Below are positions 50,864 through 59,873 of a stretch of DNA of 64,000 nt, in pieces. The translations under genes were made by a program, and so were the position numbers. The stretch comes from an uncultured Acinetobacter sp. GTDB taxonomy: Bacteria > Cyanobacteriota > Vampirovibrionia > Gastranaerophilales > Gastranaerophilaceae. The notes beneath the pieces were generated by a model that was not told the origin of the DNA, searched no databases, and saw nothing but the letters and a program-made list of their open reading frames with translations. The stretch is taken from the NCBI GenBank assembly GCA_947306495.1, contig CAMZGT010000004.1:1-64000 (forward strand). Direction: 5' to 3'. Positions within the stretch are counted from its first letter, which is position 1; each line of letters begins with the position of its first letter.

Positions 50864-51694
50864 CTACTCTCCCTTTTTAATATATATTTTACCATCAACC
50901 TTAATAATATTGTCAACAATATTTACATTCTCAATATTTCCCTTGCAATCTTCTATATTTATCAAATCCAAAGTGAATTCAAGCGGATTGAGAATATTTA
51001 TTAAATTCGCAACTTTGTCCAGAGGAATGTTTCCATATACACTGTCAATTTTAACATTTTTAGCTCTTATCTCACGGTTAACAAAGCTAAAATCACATGA
51101 AGAAATAAAAGATCTGTCCTTTGACGTTTTTATAATCGGGAAATTATAATCAACAATAATATACATTCTGTTATCAAGTAATTTTACACGCACACCACTA
51201 ACAACAAACAAAGGCGAAGCAATTTTATTTACTCTGTTTATTGTTTTTTTATATTTTGAATTTTGAAGAGCAGTATTAACAGAATCTTCAGAAAGTTTCA
51301 TGTTATACGCAAAAGTCATGTCAGATTTAAAAACAGGTGGTTTTTGCTTATAATCAATATAATTATAATCCGTCAAAGATCTCATATTGAAATATGGAAC
51401 AGGGACTCCGTCAACCTTCAAATCTTCACCTGTAATTTCAAGATATTTAAAAATACCCTTTTTCATACTGGAAGTTGTATATCCGTAAAATTTTACCTTA
51501 AATTTACTCCCTGTTTCTTTTTTTAGGGCAGATTTAATTACACGCTGGGCTATTTTTTCGGCAACAGGTTTTGTTAGCGAATAGTGTTTTTTGCCTTGTA
51601 AATATTCCTGTGAATACTTATCATGTGCAGAATTTACAGCCGGAACTGCTAATATAAAAGATAATATAATTAATATGATTTTATTCGCTTTCAT
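50864..51694 (-). CDS. LmeA/DUF2993-like exported lipid-binding protein
   Basis: A 276-residue protein with a Sec signal peptide (MKANKIILIILSFILAVPAV). The mature part has alternating strands of the DUF2993/LmeA type, for example LEITGEDLKVDGVPVPYFNM, FKSDMTFAYNMKLSEDSVN and SGVRVKLLDNRMYIIVDYNF. The family is related to BPI/SMP-type lipid-binding folds and is common in Cyanobacteria and Actinobacteria. Start chosen for GAGG five bases upstream; an upstream ATG would overlap the previous gene more. Probable role in envelope lipid handling. Confidence 0.72.
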   Translation of the reverse strand: MKANKIILIILSFILAVPAVNSAHDKYSQEYLQGKKHYSLTKPVAEKIAQRVIKSALKKETGSKFKVKFYGYTTSSMKKGIFKYLEITGEDLKVDGVPVPYFNMRSLTDYNYIDYKQKPPVFKSDMTFAYNMKLSEDSVNTALQNSKYKKTINRVNKIASPLFVVSGVRVKLLDNRMYIIVDYNFPIIKTSKDRSFISSCDFSFVNREIRAKNVKIDSVYGNIPLDKVANLINILNPLEFTLDLINIEDCKGNIENVNIVDNIIKVDGKIYIKKGE

Positions 51695-52292
51695 GAACAC
51701 CTCTGCAGAATTCATTCGTTATAAGTTGTGAATATTTTTTCTTCTCGTTTAAGGAAATTGCCAGTTTTTCGTTTCCGTCAGAAGTTTGAATGCTCGCAAT
51801 AATACCGCTAAGATCAGAAATAGGTAATTTTGTTACATGAGCTTCAAATTTAGCATAAGGTACTGTTTGACCGTATAAAACTATTGTTCCTCTGTCGGTG
51901 ACTTTTAAATCCTGAACCCGAACACCCTGATATTTAAATTTTTCAGATAAGTCTTTTAATTTTTTATCAACATTATTTCCTTTAATATCTAACTGTGTCA
52001 GCAAAGGTTTTTTCCCTGAATCAAGTATAATCATTTTTTGTCCGGAAGCTTTATGTTCAGCAATTACAGCCTTATATCCGGCAATATTCATTGTATTATC
52101 AATTTGAAATTCTTCATTCATCTTTGAAAAATCTCCAATTTTTTTAGCACTGTTAAAATTATATTGTTGAACAATATTAACAATTGATTCTTTAACAGCT
52201 TCAACATATTTTTGTCCGCCGATTGCATTAAATCCTATTAGTGCCAGTACTATAACAGTTGCATTAAAAACAATTTTAATTAATCTAAACAT
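51681..52292 (-). CDS. membrane-anchored protein of unknown function
   Basis: A 203-residue protein with one N-terminal hydrophobic helix (about 5-25, IKIVFNATVIVLALIGFNAI), then a helical segment and a beta-rich region with strands such as GTIVLYGQTVPYAKFEAHV. The beta part faintly resembles the LmeA-like product of the next gene, suggesting a related lipid-binding domain; this is only an impression. AGGAG precedes the ATG and a TAAAAT box lies upstream. First gene of the operon ending in bioY. Overlaps the next gene by 14 bases. Confidence 0.65.
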   Translation of the reverse strand: MFRLIKIVFNATVIVLALIGFNAIGGQKYVEAVKESIVNIVQQYNFNSAKKIGDFSKMNEEFQIDNTMNIAGYKAVIAEHKASGQKMIILDSGKKPLLTQLDIKGNNVDKKLKDLSEKFKYQGVRVQDLKVTDRGTIVLYGQTVPYAKFEAHVTKLPISDLSGIIASIQTSDGNEKLAISLNEKKKYSQLITNEFCRGVHESE

Positions 52293-52408
52293 ATTCAGCT
52301 CCTATGTGTATTTTATCACAAAATTAACAGCAAAGGCTATTTGGCTCTAATTCTACAAAATATGTATTTATTGCATAACATTACTTTTAGTAATCTTAAT
52401 TTGTTCAT

Positions 52409-52422
52409 GCTAAAATCCAAGT
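52409..52422 (+). promoter_or_regulatory. extended -10 promoter of mutS, leaderless
   Basis: TGC-TAAAAT (hexamer 52411-52416) followed by exactly six bases and the mutS ATG at 52423. No Shine-Dalgarno. Confidence 0.5.
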
Positions 52423-54993
52423 ATGACAAAATCAGAAATCAATATGCTTAATACTGTGGATTTGTGTATGGAAGACTTAACTCCTGCAATGCAACGCTAC
52501 CTTGAAATCAAAAGAGAAAATCCTGATTGTTTGCTGCTATACAGGATGGGTGACTTTTACGAGACTTTTTTTGAAGATGCCTCCGTTATGTCACGAGAGC
52601 TTGAAATTACCTTGACCGGAAGAGAATGCGGCAAATTAGGAAAAATTCCTCTGGCAGGAATCCCTGCAAAAGCCTTGGACAGTTATCTGGAAAAACTGAT
52701 TGCAAAAGATATAAAAATAGCTATATGCGAACAACTCGAAGATCCTAAAACAACAAAAGGTATTGTTAAACGAGGAGTTGTGAGAATAATAACGGCAGGA
52801 ACTCTTATTGAAAGTAATTTTCTCAATCAAAACAGCAACAACTACATGTGCGCATTACATAAAAATAAGGATAAATGGGGCTTTGCATATACGGACATTT
52901 CTACAGGAGAATTTAAAGCAACTCAATTGGATTACGAAACAGTTTTGACAGAGTTGGCCAGAATTCAACCTGCCGAAGTAATAGCTGCTTCGAAAAAATT
53001 AGAACTGCAACCGTTTCAAATTGTACCGGAAGAAACCGTAGACTTACCTGAAGAAATATTAAATAATTACAATTGTTCCAAAGTACCTGAAAAAGTTTTT
53101 GAAGAAAATTTTGCCAAGAATAATTTAAAACAAGTTTTTAAACTCTCATCCCTTGACTCTATAGGGTACAATTCCTGCCCGCTTGGTTACAGAACAGCAG
53201 CCGGTTTACTTGCATACATTTGGGAAAACATGAAAGACGTATTTCCTAAATTTGAAAAAATAGACATCTATGAACTAACAAAATATGTCTCTTTAGATAA
53301 TTCAACAATTAAAAATCTTGAACTCACCCAAACAATGCATGAAAAAAATAAATATGGTTCTCTTTTATGGGCAATTGACAGAACATCAACAAATATGGGG
53401 GCAAGGCTGCTTAGACAATGGGTTTGCCAGCCTCTTAAAGACATTGATACAATAAAAAACAGACAAAATACCGTACAAAAACTAGTCGAAAACTCTAATA
53501 CAAGATTAGAAATAATAAGACATTTAAAAAATATTTATGATATTCAAAGATTATCCACAAAATTAAGTAATACATCAGCTAATCCGAAAGATTTTTTAAG
53601 TTTAAAAATGTCATTGGATTTTTTGCCAAGTTTGGTAGAATGCGCTAAATCGATAGGTTTAGACGTATTTCATCCTATTGATGAATATGTCTGTGATTTG
53701 CAAGAATATGCTGATTTAATTCAAAGGACAATAAAAGAAGATGCTCCGATTCAGGTTAAAGAAGGCGGACTTATAAGAGAAAATGTAAACTCAGATTTAG
53801 ATTATCTGCGTGACTTGATGTCTAACGGAAAAAACTGGCTAAGAGAATTTGAACAAAAAGAACGCGAAAGAACCGGAATTAATATACTTAAAGTCGGATA
53901 CAATAGAGTTTTTGGTTATTATATAGAGGTAACAAATTCAAACCTTAACAGAGTACCGTCTGATTATATAAGAAAACAAACTATATCCGGTGCCGAAAGA
54001 TTTATTACAGAAGAACTTAAAAAACATGAAGACGAGGTTCTGACAGCTCAAGTAAAGGCATATGAACTTGAATATAAATTGTTTAGTGATTTTAGAAATT
54101 ATTCAAAAGAGTTTGTTTCCATAATAAGAAAGACTGCCGATTGTATTGCAAATCTTGACGTATTCTCGTCTTTTGCAACTATTGCAGTAGAACATAACTA
54201 CGTATGTCCAAAAATAAAAGATGATGGCGATTTTATTATTAAAAACGGAAGACATCCTGTTTTAGAGCAAATTTTACCATTGGGAACGTACGTGTCTAAT
54301 AATTTGGAGTTATCATCAACAGATTCTTCAAAAACACTATTTATGATACTTACCGGCCCTAATATGGCAGGAAAATCCACCTATATGCGTCAAAATGCAT
54401 TAATAGCAATACTGGCACAAATAGGTTCTTTTATACCTGCTGATTACGGCGAAATAGGTATTATAGATAAAATTTTTACTCGCGTAGGTGCCAGCGATGA
54501 TCTAACTTTGGGTAAATCAACATTTATGGTCGAAATGACAGAAACAGCTTGTATTTTAAACAACGCTACGGACAAAAGTTTAATATTGATAGATGAAATC
54601 GGTCGCGGTACAAGCACTTATGACGGAGTCGCAATTGCTTGGTCAGTTGCCGAATATATCGCAACAAAGGTCAAAGCAAAATGTATTTTTGCAACTCATT
54701 ATCATGAGCTTAATGTCATGACAAAATCATACCCGCAAATGAAAAACTACAGAATAACCATAAGCGAAGAAAACGGAACGATAGAATTTCTGCGAAAAAT
54801 AGTTGAAGGCGGGGCAAGTAAAAGTTACGGCATACAGGTTGCAAAAATGGCAGGATTACCAAATTGCGTAATATCCCGTTCAGAAGAATTAATGCAGCAA
54901 ATGCAAAAAGATTATTCCAAGAACTTGTCAAATCGCAAAAAAACGACTGATATTGACGTTGACAATCTGACACCGCAATTAAATTTATTCTAA
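52423..54993 (+). CDS. mutS: DNA mismatch repair protein MutS
   Basis: The mismatch-recognition ATPase, 856 residues. The N-terminal mismatch-binding domain has the Phe-x-Glu wedge in MGDFYETFFEDA. Connector and clamp domains follow, and the ABC-type ATPase carries Walker A GPNMAGKSTYMR (about 645-656), TRVGASDDLTLGKSTFMVEM (signature), Walker B LILIDEIGRGTSTYDG and FATHYHEL. The Phe-x-Glu wedge and full length indicate a repair-type MutS1, not MutS2. Predicted leaderless. An optional nearer ATG (Met9) exists. MutL is not in the window. Confidence 0.98.
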   Translation: MTKSEINMLNTVDLCMEDLTPAMQRYLEIKRENPDCLLLYRMGDFYETFFEDASVMSRELEITLTGRECGKLGKIPLAGIPAKALDSYLEKLIAKDIKIAICEQLEDPKTTKGIVKRGVVRIITAGTLIESNFLNQNSNNYMCALHKNKDKWGFAYTDISTGEFKATQLDYETVLTELARIQPAEVIAASKKLELQPFQIVPEETVDLPEEILNNYNCSKVPEKVFEENFAKNNLKQVFKLSSLDSIGYNSCPLGYRTAAGLLAYIWENMKDVFPKFEKIDIYELTKYVSLDNSTIKNLELTQTMHEKNKYGSLLWAIDRTSTNMGARLLRQWVCQPLKDIDTIKNRQNTVQKLVENSNTRLEIIRHLKNIYDIQRLSTKLSNTSANPKDFLSLKMSLDFLPSLVECAKSIGLDVFHPIDEYVCDLQEYADLIQRTIKEDAPIQVKEGGLIRENVNSDLDYLRDLMSNGKNWLREFEQKERERTGINILKVGYNRVFGYYIEVTNSNLNRVPSDYIRKQTISGAERFITEELKKHEDEVLTAQVKAYELEYKLFSDFRNYSKEFVSIIRKTADCIANLDVFSSFATIAVEHNYVCPKIKDDGDFIIKNGRHPVLEQILPLGTYVSNNLELSSTDSSKTLFMILTGPNMAGKSTYMRQNALIAILAQIGSFIPADYGEIGIIDKIFTRVGASDDLTLGKSTFMVEMTETACILNNATDKSLILIDEIGRGTSTYDGVAIAWSVAEYIATKVKAKCIFATHYHELNVMTKSYPQMKNYRITISEENGTIEFLRKIVEGGASKSYGIQVAKMAGLPNCVISRSEELMQQMQKDYSKNLSNRKKTTDIDVDNLTPQLNLF

Positions 54994-55000
54994 AATAAGT

Positions 55001-55024
55001 GCGTGTATTCTAAAGAATACACGC
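55001..55024. terminator. hairpin after mutS
   Basis: GCGTGTATTC and GAATACACGC pair perfectly around TAAA. The T-run is poor (CCCTTAA), so termination strength is uncertain. Confidence 0.6.
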
Positions 55025-55052
55025 CCTTAAAAGACCTTAGAAATTTCGTTAA

Positions 55053-55331
55053 CTATTTTCCGTTAACAACTTCTTTGAATTTTTTACCAGCTGAGAATAC
55101 AGGAACGGTCTTGGCAGGGATCTTAATAGCTTTACCTGTTTGAGGATTTCTGCCGTTTCTAGCAGCTCTCTTACGTGGTTCGAAAGTACCAAAACCAACT
55201 AAAGTTACCTTTTTACCTTTAGAAACTGCTTTTTCAACAGATTCAATCAAAGCTGACAATACTTCATTAGCTTCTTTTTGAGTAACTTTTGATTTTTTTG
55301 AAATTTCTGCTACTAATTCTTCTTTGTTCAT
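55053..55331 (-). CDS. hup: HU-family DNA-binding protein
   Basis: A 92-residue nucleoid protein, starting MNKEELVAEISKKSKVTQKE. The DNA-binding arm contains GFGTFEPRKRAARNGRNPQTGK (partial) with the conserved RNPQTG and the proline that intercalates at its tip. Length and residues are typical of HU rather than IHF, although the two cannot be separated with certainty. AAAGGAG precedes the ATG and a sigma-70 promoter lies upstream. Single-gene transcript. Confidence 0.95.
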   Translation of the reverse strand: MNKEELVAEISKKSKVTQKEANEVLSALIESVEKAVSKGKKVTLVGFGTFEPRKRAARNGRNPQTGKAIKIPAKTVPVFSAGKKFKEVVNGK

Positions 55332-55359
55332 TATAAAACTCCTTTCTTACATTTACAAA

Positions 55360-55398
55360 ACAATTATACAAGGTTAATAAAAGAATGCAAGTACTTTT
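55360..55398 (-). promoter_or_regulatory. sigma-70-type promoter of the HU gene
   Basis: Minus strand TTGCAT, 16 bp, TATAAT, followed by about 30 bases of leader containing AAAGGAG. It is a conventional leadered promoter, a useful contrast to the leaderless ones. Confidence 0.6.
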
Positions 55399-55559
55399 TT
55401 TAAGTCGTAGACAATAATAGAGGCATGACACTATGCATGAAACATTCTCACAGAGAGTTAAAAGCCAATATTCATAAGCTTTAAAGCCTCTCAGCGTCTT
55501 TAAAAGACCTATTTATAAGTTTTACAGCATGTTAATAATGCTAAAGTTCAGTAATCTTT

Positions 55560-55934
55560 TCATTCTTGAACATTTACTATGCTGCCTGCTGAATCAATAT
55601 CAGATTCATATGCTTGTTGGAGCTTTTGAGTCCTTTGCATTTTTGCAAGTTCCATTTGAACTTCTTCCATGCCTTTTTCAAGTTTTTTAATATTTTTTAA
55701 CTCAAGCTCACGTATTTCATCAACAATTTTATCAACTTCCTGAGTTTGGACAGGGGTAAGCTCTAAATAATTACGTATGCATTTACAGCTTATATATAAC
55801 TGTTCTCTGTTTTTGAGCATACTAATAGCACTGTCATAATCATCACTGTCAATCATGCCTGCAATATCTTCTGCTCCATTCTTTAGTTGTTGGTATAAGA
55901 GCATTAACTGATTATATTGCTGCTCATCCTGCAT
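55560..55934 (-). CDS. FliT-like flagellar chaperone
   Basis: A 124-residue all-helical protein with a helical bundle pattern: QYNQLMLLYQQLKNGAEDIA, YDSAISMLKNREQLY, then a long helix (VDEIRELELKNIKKLEKGME). Size, position directly after fliS and helical arrangement suggest FliT, the FliD-cap chaperone, but sequence similarity is weak. It overlaps fliS by 11 bases, implying coupled translation. The 230-bp space downstream to the HU gene holds only small palindromes (for example 55496-55508). Confidence 0.62.
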   Translation of the reverse strand: MQDEQQYNQLMLLYQQLKNGAEDIAGMIDSDDYDSAISMLKNREQLYISCKCIRNYLELTPVQTQEVDKIVDEIRELELKNIKKLEKGMEEVQMELAKMQRTQKLQQAYESDIDSAGSIVNVQE

Positions 55935-56409
55935 TATTATTTCCTCCGTCTAATGCAGAATTATCCTGAGGCTTTAAATCAAGCATCTGTTCTTTCATAG
56001 CATCTTCAACGGTAGTAACACCGCTTTGAATTTCAATAGCCTTCTGAAATCCCCATCTTATATTGGTCAAATCTTCAATAACTTCATCAATTTTTACACT
56101 GTCACGCTGAACATTTGCCTTTATAAGATTCATGGCCATTCTGTTATAAAGACGAAAAAGGCGTTTGGAAACATCATTACCGTTTTCCAAATCAATAGTG
56201 CGCATGAGTTCTCTTATAATTTTTCTGGCACCTTCAATATTAGTTGAACGTTCCTGATAATTTTTTTCATCAAGAGCGGTTTTTGCCTTCTGTAAAAACT
56301 GTATTGCTCCGTCAAAAAGTAAAATCATTAACTTTTCAGGCGTAGCAGTATTAACATTATTTGCTTGATATTGTTTTATGTATTTATTATATGGATTTAC
56401 AGGTGGCAT
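55924..56409 (-). CDS. fliS: flagellin export chaperone FliS
   Basis: A 161-residue protein that binds flagellin C-termini before export. Recognised by NPYNKYIKQYQANNVNTATPEKLMILLFDGAIQFLQKA (partial): the N-terminal YxxxQV-like segment, the T-PEKLI-LYDGAI core and the following helices to about 125. The C-terminus is about 30 residues longer than usual and Asp/Asn-rich. Begins immediately after the FlaG-like stop (TAAATG). Flagellin itself is not in this window. Confidence 0.92.
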   Translation of the reverse strand: MPPVNPYNKYIKQYQANNVNTATPEKLMILLFDGAIQFLQKAKTALDEKNYQERSTNIEGARKIIRELMRTIDLENGNDVSKRLFRLYNRMAMNLIKANVQRDSVKIDEVIEDLTNIRWGFQKAIEIQSGVTTVEDAMKEQMLDLKPQDNSALDGGNNNAG

Positions 56410-56862
56410 TTATACCCTCTTATTCACGAATATGCCGGAAGCCATATTCAGTTTTTTTACTAATTCTCCGAGCTCAGCACCGGATATTGATTCAATTAAT
56501 CTGTCTGTCGAGCTATCGTATAATTCTATTATATCATCTTTTAAATTTAGTTTAACATAAAATTCTTTGTCTGTGTTTTCAATTTCTTCAATACTGAATT
56601 CTTCGATTTCATCATCAAAGTTTTCTTCAATCAAACCATCTTCAAAAACGTCCCCTTCTTTTGCTTGGCGTCCGTTTTGTTTGCCTGACTGTTCATCTTC
56701 ATCTTTTTCCCGAACTCTTTGATTTGTGCTTAACCCTTGAACTTGGCGTGACGAATTTGCAGGATCTGCGTTCATTGCTTGCTCTGTTCTGTTTGTATAC
56801 TCAGCAGAGGTTTGTTCTTTAATTGCTCCTGTATTTGCTATGGAAATGCCATCCAAACCCAT
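56410..56862 (-). CDS. FlaG-like protein
   Basis: A 150-residue protein with a disordered, charged N-terminal two thirds (rich in Glu, Asp, Gln and Asn) and a C-terminal FlaG-type domain: FYVKLNLKDDIIELYDSSTDRLIES(partial)ISGAELGELVKKL. FlaG proteins influence filament length in several bacteria. AAGGAAG precedes the ATG. First of three genes flaG-like, fliS and fliT-like. Confidence 0.78.
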   Translation of the reverse strand: MGLDGISIANTGAIKEQTSAEYTNRTEQAMNADPANSSRQVQGLSTNQRVREKDEDEQSGKQNGRQAKEGDVFEDGLIEENFDDEIEEFSIEEIENTDKEFYVKLNLKDDIIELYDSSTDRLIESISGAELGELVKKLNMASGIFVNKRV

Positions 56863-56950
56863 ATATAAAACTTCCTTTACAAATATTAACTTTTATTATC
56901 TTATGATATAATTGTAAGAAAGACATCATATAAAAGAAGGGTTATTTGTT

Positions 56951-57715
56951 ATGAGTAAAAGTTTGTTTATAGATTATATGGAAAAATTACTGGCTTTTCC
57001 TCTATGGATTAAGCAAACAATTTTTTTAAACTTGTCTAATGATTTAACAAATTATCTTAGTAATGAATTTTTGGATGTTGAAGAAGGAGAATTATTCCAC
57101 GTCTATAAACCAACTCTTTCAGAATTTGGACAGAATGAACTTTTAACAAAAGAATCAAAATTTGATGAAAGTATTTATTCTTTTATGAACTGCTGTTCAA
57201 AGGGCATGTCGCTTATTGAAATTGCTATTGAAAACCAATTTTCACTTGAAGAAGTCGCCAAAGCTTTTACATTTTGCAGGACATCAGGATTTTTCTCGAA
57301 GGAGGTTCCGAATCTTGTAAGTGCAATTGCAGGATTTATTGCCGGTAAGTACCGTACCGGTGAATATTTTATTCGCGCAGGCAAAATGACTATAGAACAG
57401 CTTGATGAAGTATTAAATAAACAACAAGAGATTAGTGCTTCGGGGAAACACGTTTTTATTGCTGAACTTATGGTACAAATGGGTTTTGTAAGAGATTTAG
57501 ATGTAAAAAGTATTATTTTTATGAAAGAGGAAGCAGGAAAAAGATTTTCTTTAAATCCAAACGAACTTCCAAATATAACTCTTGAAAAAGAAAACTATGA
57601 TATAAGAGTTGAGAACACTAAACTAAAAGAAGAAAACGAAATCTTAAGACAAAAAATGGATGCTATTTTGACTTTCATAAAAGACCACAAGGAAAGTGAT
57701 TCGGTTACGGAGTGA
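56951..57715 (+). CDS. protein with a GspE N-terminal-like helical domain and coiled coil
   Basis: A 254-residue soluble protein. Residues about 135-190 (GEYFIRAGKMTIEQLDEVLN, then a stretch ending LMVQMGFVRDLDV) resemble the N-terminal domain of type II secretion/type IV pilus ATPases (MshEN-like: 'G.LL...G.I...QL.EAL......G..L.EIL...G.V....'). The last 45 residues are a coiled coil. Without an ATPase domain, it could be a regulator or adaptor; similar domains bind cyclic di-GMP in some proteins, though the key motif cannot be confirmed here. GAAGGG precedes the ATG. Probably co-transcribed with the asparaginase gene. Confidence 0.6.
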   Translation: MSKSLFIDYMEKLLAFPLWIKQTIFLNLSNDLTNYLSNEFLDVEEGELFHVYKPTLSEFGQNELLTKESKFDESIYSFMNCCSKGMSLIEIAIENQFSLEEVAKAFTFCRTSGFFSKEVPNLVSAIAGFIAGKYRTGEYFIRAGKMTIEQLDEVLNKQQEISASGKHVFIAELMVQMGFVRDLDVKSIIFMKEEAGKRFSLNPNELPNITLEKENYDIRVENTKLKEENEILRQKMDAILTFIKDHKESDSVTE

Positions 57716-57719
57716 CTAA

Positions 57720-58625
57720 GTGACTAAATCTTTTGTAGTTAATTATATTCGTGACGGACTAATAGAAGAATCACATGAAGGTATATTTGCAGAGAATAGC
57801 TCTAAAAATTACGATACTGCACCATTTTATCTGCGTTCTTGTGCTAAACCGCTGCAAGCAACGTTATTAATTGACTATGATGTTGATTTGACGGAAAAAG
57901 AACTTGCGATATGCTGCGGTTCACATGCCGGAGAAGATTGTCATATAGAAACTGTCCGCAATATTTTAAATAAAAATAATTTAGATGAAAGTCTCTTAAA
58001 ATGCGGCGTTCATGCACCACTGTCAAGAACAATGCAAGATAAAATGCTTATTAACCATCAAAAACCTACTGCTATACATAATAATTGTTCGGGGAAACAT
58101 GCCGGTTTTCTTGCCATATGCAAAAAAATGGGGTGGGATTTGAAAACATATGATGAGCCGTCACACCCTCTTCAAACAGCCATAAAAAATAAAGTAAACA
58201 AACTATGCAAAGTAAAAGATAAATTCCCGACAACAACAGACGGTTGCGGAGTTCCTATATTGAGCATGCCTCTTTATAATATTGCCCAAGGGTTTATTTC
58301 TTTGCTTGAATACCCAAGAATAATTGAAGCTATATTAAGAAATCCTTATATCTACGGAGGTGAAAACCGCACAGATACAGAAATTATTCAAAAAAGTGAA
58401 GGTTTAATCGCAAAAGTCGGCGCAGGGGGTCTTTGTACAATTCTAAATGTAGATAAACAACAAGCTTTTGTTTTAAAAATACATGATTGCTCATATGAAG
58501 CAAGAAGAATAGCCGCTTTTGAATATATTAAAAGACTTGGGTGGGGAAATCTAAGCTACGATAATAATATAAAAACTATCTCAGGCAAAATCGTGGGAAA
58601 AGTCAAAGTTATTTTTGAAGGATAA
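57720..58625 (+). CDS. L-asparaginase II-type amidohydrolase
   Basis: A 301-residue member of the asparaginase II family that includes Rhizobium AnsA. Conserved segments are YLRSCAKPLQATLL, ELAICCGSHAGEDCHIETV, LSRTMQDKMLIN, NNCSGKHAGFLA, DEPSHPLQ and TTTDGCGVPILSMPL. It hydrolyses L-asparagine to aspartate and ammonia. The start is GTG, with GGAG seven bases upstream, four bases after the preceding stop. A tandem octamer (AGTGACTA twice) spans stop and start. Confidence 0.9.
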   Translation: MTKSFVVNYIRDGLIEESHEGIFAENSSKNYDTAPFYLRSCAKPLQATLLIDYDVDLTEKELAICCGSHAGEDCHIETVRNILNKNNLDESLLKCGVHAPLSRTMQDKMLINHQKPTAIHNNCSGKHAGFLAICKKMGWDLKTYDEPSHPLQTAIKNKVNKLCKVKDKFPTTTDGCGVPILSMPLYNIAQGFISLLEYPRIIEAILRNPYIYGGENRTDTEIIQKSEGLIAKVGAGGLCTILNVDKQQAFVLKIHDCSYEARRIAAFEYIKRLGWGNLSYDNNIKTISGKIVGKVKVIFEG

Positions 58626-58941
58626 TCATTTTTTTGAACTGCTCATCATTTGCAAATTTTTCAATAGCTTCATATGCTTTACGCAAGAAAGGTTTTTTAT
58701 CATCTTTAACAAAACTGATCATAGAAAGCGCTGTCTTTGAATTATTCGACGCAATTACATTGATTTTTTTAAAATCAAACACATCATTATAAAAACTAAC
58801 AGTAAAGTTTTTATCTCTGAGGTAGTTATTCATGACTCCTTTAGCTTGTTCCAGTTGTTCACTATACGGAGAAGAAACTGAAGGATGGATAAATACTCTA
58901 TTTGGAACAGGTTTTACAAATAATGTTTTAAATATTTTCAT
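58609..58941 (-). CDS. protein of unknown function
   Basis: A 110-residue protein that overlaps the end of the convergent asparaginase gene by 17 bases. It has the helical C-terminus FLRKAYEAIEKFANDEQFKK and a beta-rich middle (KNFTVSFYNDVF). No signal peptide, motif or family recognised. AGAGG stands before the ATG. It lies on the minus strand downstream of miaA and may be co-transcribed with it. Confidence 0.6.
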   Translation of the reverse strand: MKIFKTLFVKPVPNRVFIHPSVSSPYSEQLEQAKGVMNNYLRDKNFTVSFYNDVFDFKKINVIASNNSKTALSMISFVKDDKKPFLRKAYEAIEKFANDEQFKKMIILQK

Positions 58942-58978
58942 ATAATAACCTCTTGTACAACCAAAATCATATCACAAA

Positions 58979-59827
58979 TTATATGTTAATGTTTAATTTT
59001 GGATTTTTTCTGAACCAAGTTAGTTGACGCTTTGCATAATTTCTTGTATGTTGCTTTAATTTATCTGTAGCTTCTTCTAAAGAGCTTTCACCATCCAGAA
59101 AAGCTAAGATTTCTTTGTAACCTATTGTACATACAAAATTTTTTATTCTGCCATGTTTTTTCAAAAGTTTTTTAGTTTCATCAACAATACCCTGTTCAAC
59201 CATCACATCTACGCGTTTGTTAATTCTGCTATAAAGCTCCTCTCTTGAATTTAGTTCAGGCATAATCCATTCCACATTGTATTCAGGTTCTTTTTGCATT
59301 GAAATTTTCGATAGCGGCTTGTTTAATGTCATTATAAGTTCAAGTGCGCGAACTATTCTTCTTTTATTAGCTTCTTTTACTCGTTCGTATGTTATAGAAT
59401 CTATTTTTTTTAACCTCTCTAATAACTTTGCTTTATCCTCCGAATCCAGTTCTTTTCTTAGTTCATAATCTGTCTCAACTTCCGGCAAATTATAATTTTC
59501 AAGCAGAATTCTTAGATATAAACCTGTACCTCCTACAATAATTGGCACCTTGCCTCTTGATAAAATATCTTTAATAGCATTTTTTGCATCTTTGTAATAA
59601 TCTCCTGCAGAATAATCATACTCCGGTTCAACAATATCAATAAGGTAGTGAGGAACGCCGTGCCTTTCTTCCAAAGAAGGCTTTGCGGCTGCTATATCAA
59701 AGCCTTTGTATACAAGTCTTGAATCTGCTGAAACAATTTCTCCGCCTGTTTTAAGTGCAATATCTATAGATAAAGATGTTTTTCCGCTGGCTGTCGGACC
59801 GACAACTGCAATGACTTTCGGTTTCAT
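58979..59827 (-). CDS. miaA: tRNA dimethylallyltransferase
   Basis: Adds a dimethylallyl group to A37 of tRNAs that read UNN codons. The 282-residue enzyme has the P-loop VVGPTASGKTSLSIDIA, the D-S-R motif (SADSRLVYKGFDIAAAKP), GGTGLYLRILL, and the C-terminal RQLTWFR. In most MiaA the third residue after SADS is Gln (MQVYRG); here it is Leu. It uses DMAPP, thus the isoprenoid pathway. A TAGAAT box lies seven bases before the ATG, without a Shine-Dalgarno. Confidence 0.94.
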   Translation of the reverse strand: MKPKVIAVVGPTASGKTSLSIDIALKTGGEIVSADSRLVYKGFDIAAAKPSLEERHGVPHYLIDIVEPEYDYSAGDYYKDAKNAIKDILSRGKVPIIVGGTGLYLRILLENYNLPEVETDYELRKELDSEDKAKLLERLKKIDSITYERVKEANKRRIVRALELIMTLNKPLSKISMQKEPEYNVEWIMPELNSREELYSRINKRVDVMVEQGIVDETKKLLKKHGRIKNFVCTIGYKEILAFLDGESSLEEATDKLKQHTRNYAKRQLTWFRKNPKLNINI

Positions 59828-59857
59828 ATATTACATTCTACCCTAAAATCTAAAAGT

Positions 59858-59873
59858 ATGGTATAATCTCTAT
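59858..59873 (+). promoter_or_regulatory. extended -10 promoter of the TPR/propeller gene, leaderless
   Basis: TGG-TATAAT (hexamer 59862-59867) followed by six bases and the ATG at 59874. No good -35 or Shine-Dalgarno. Confidence 0.5.
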
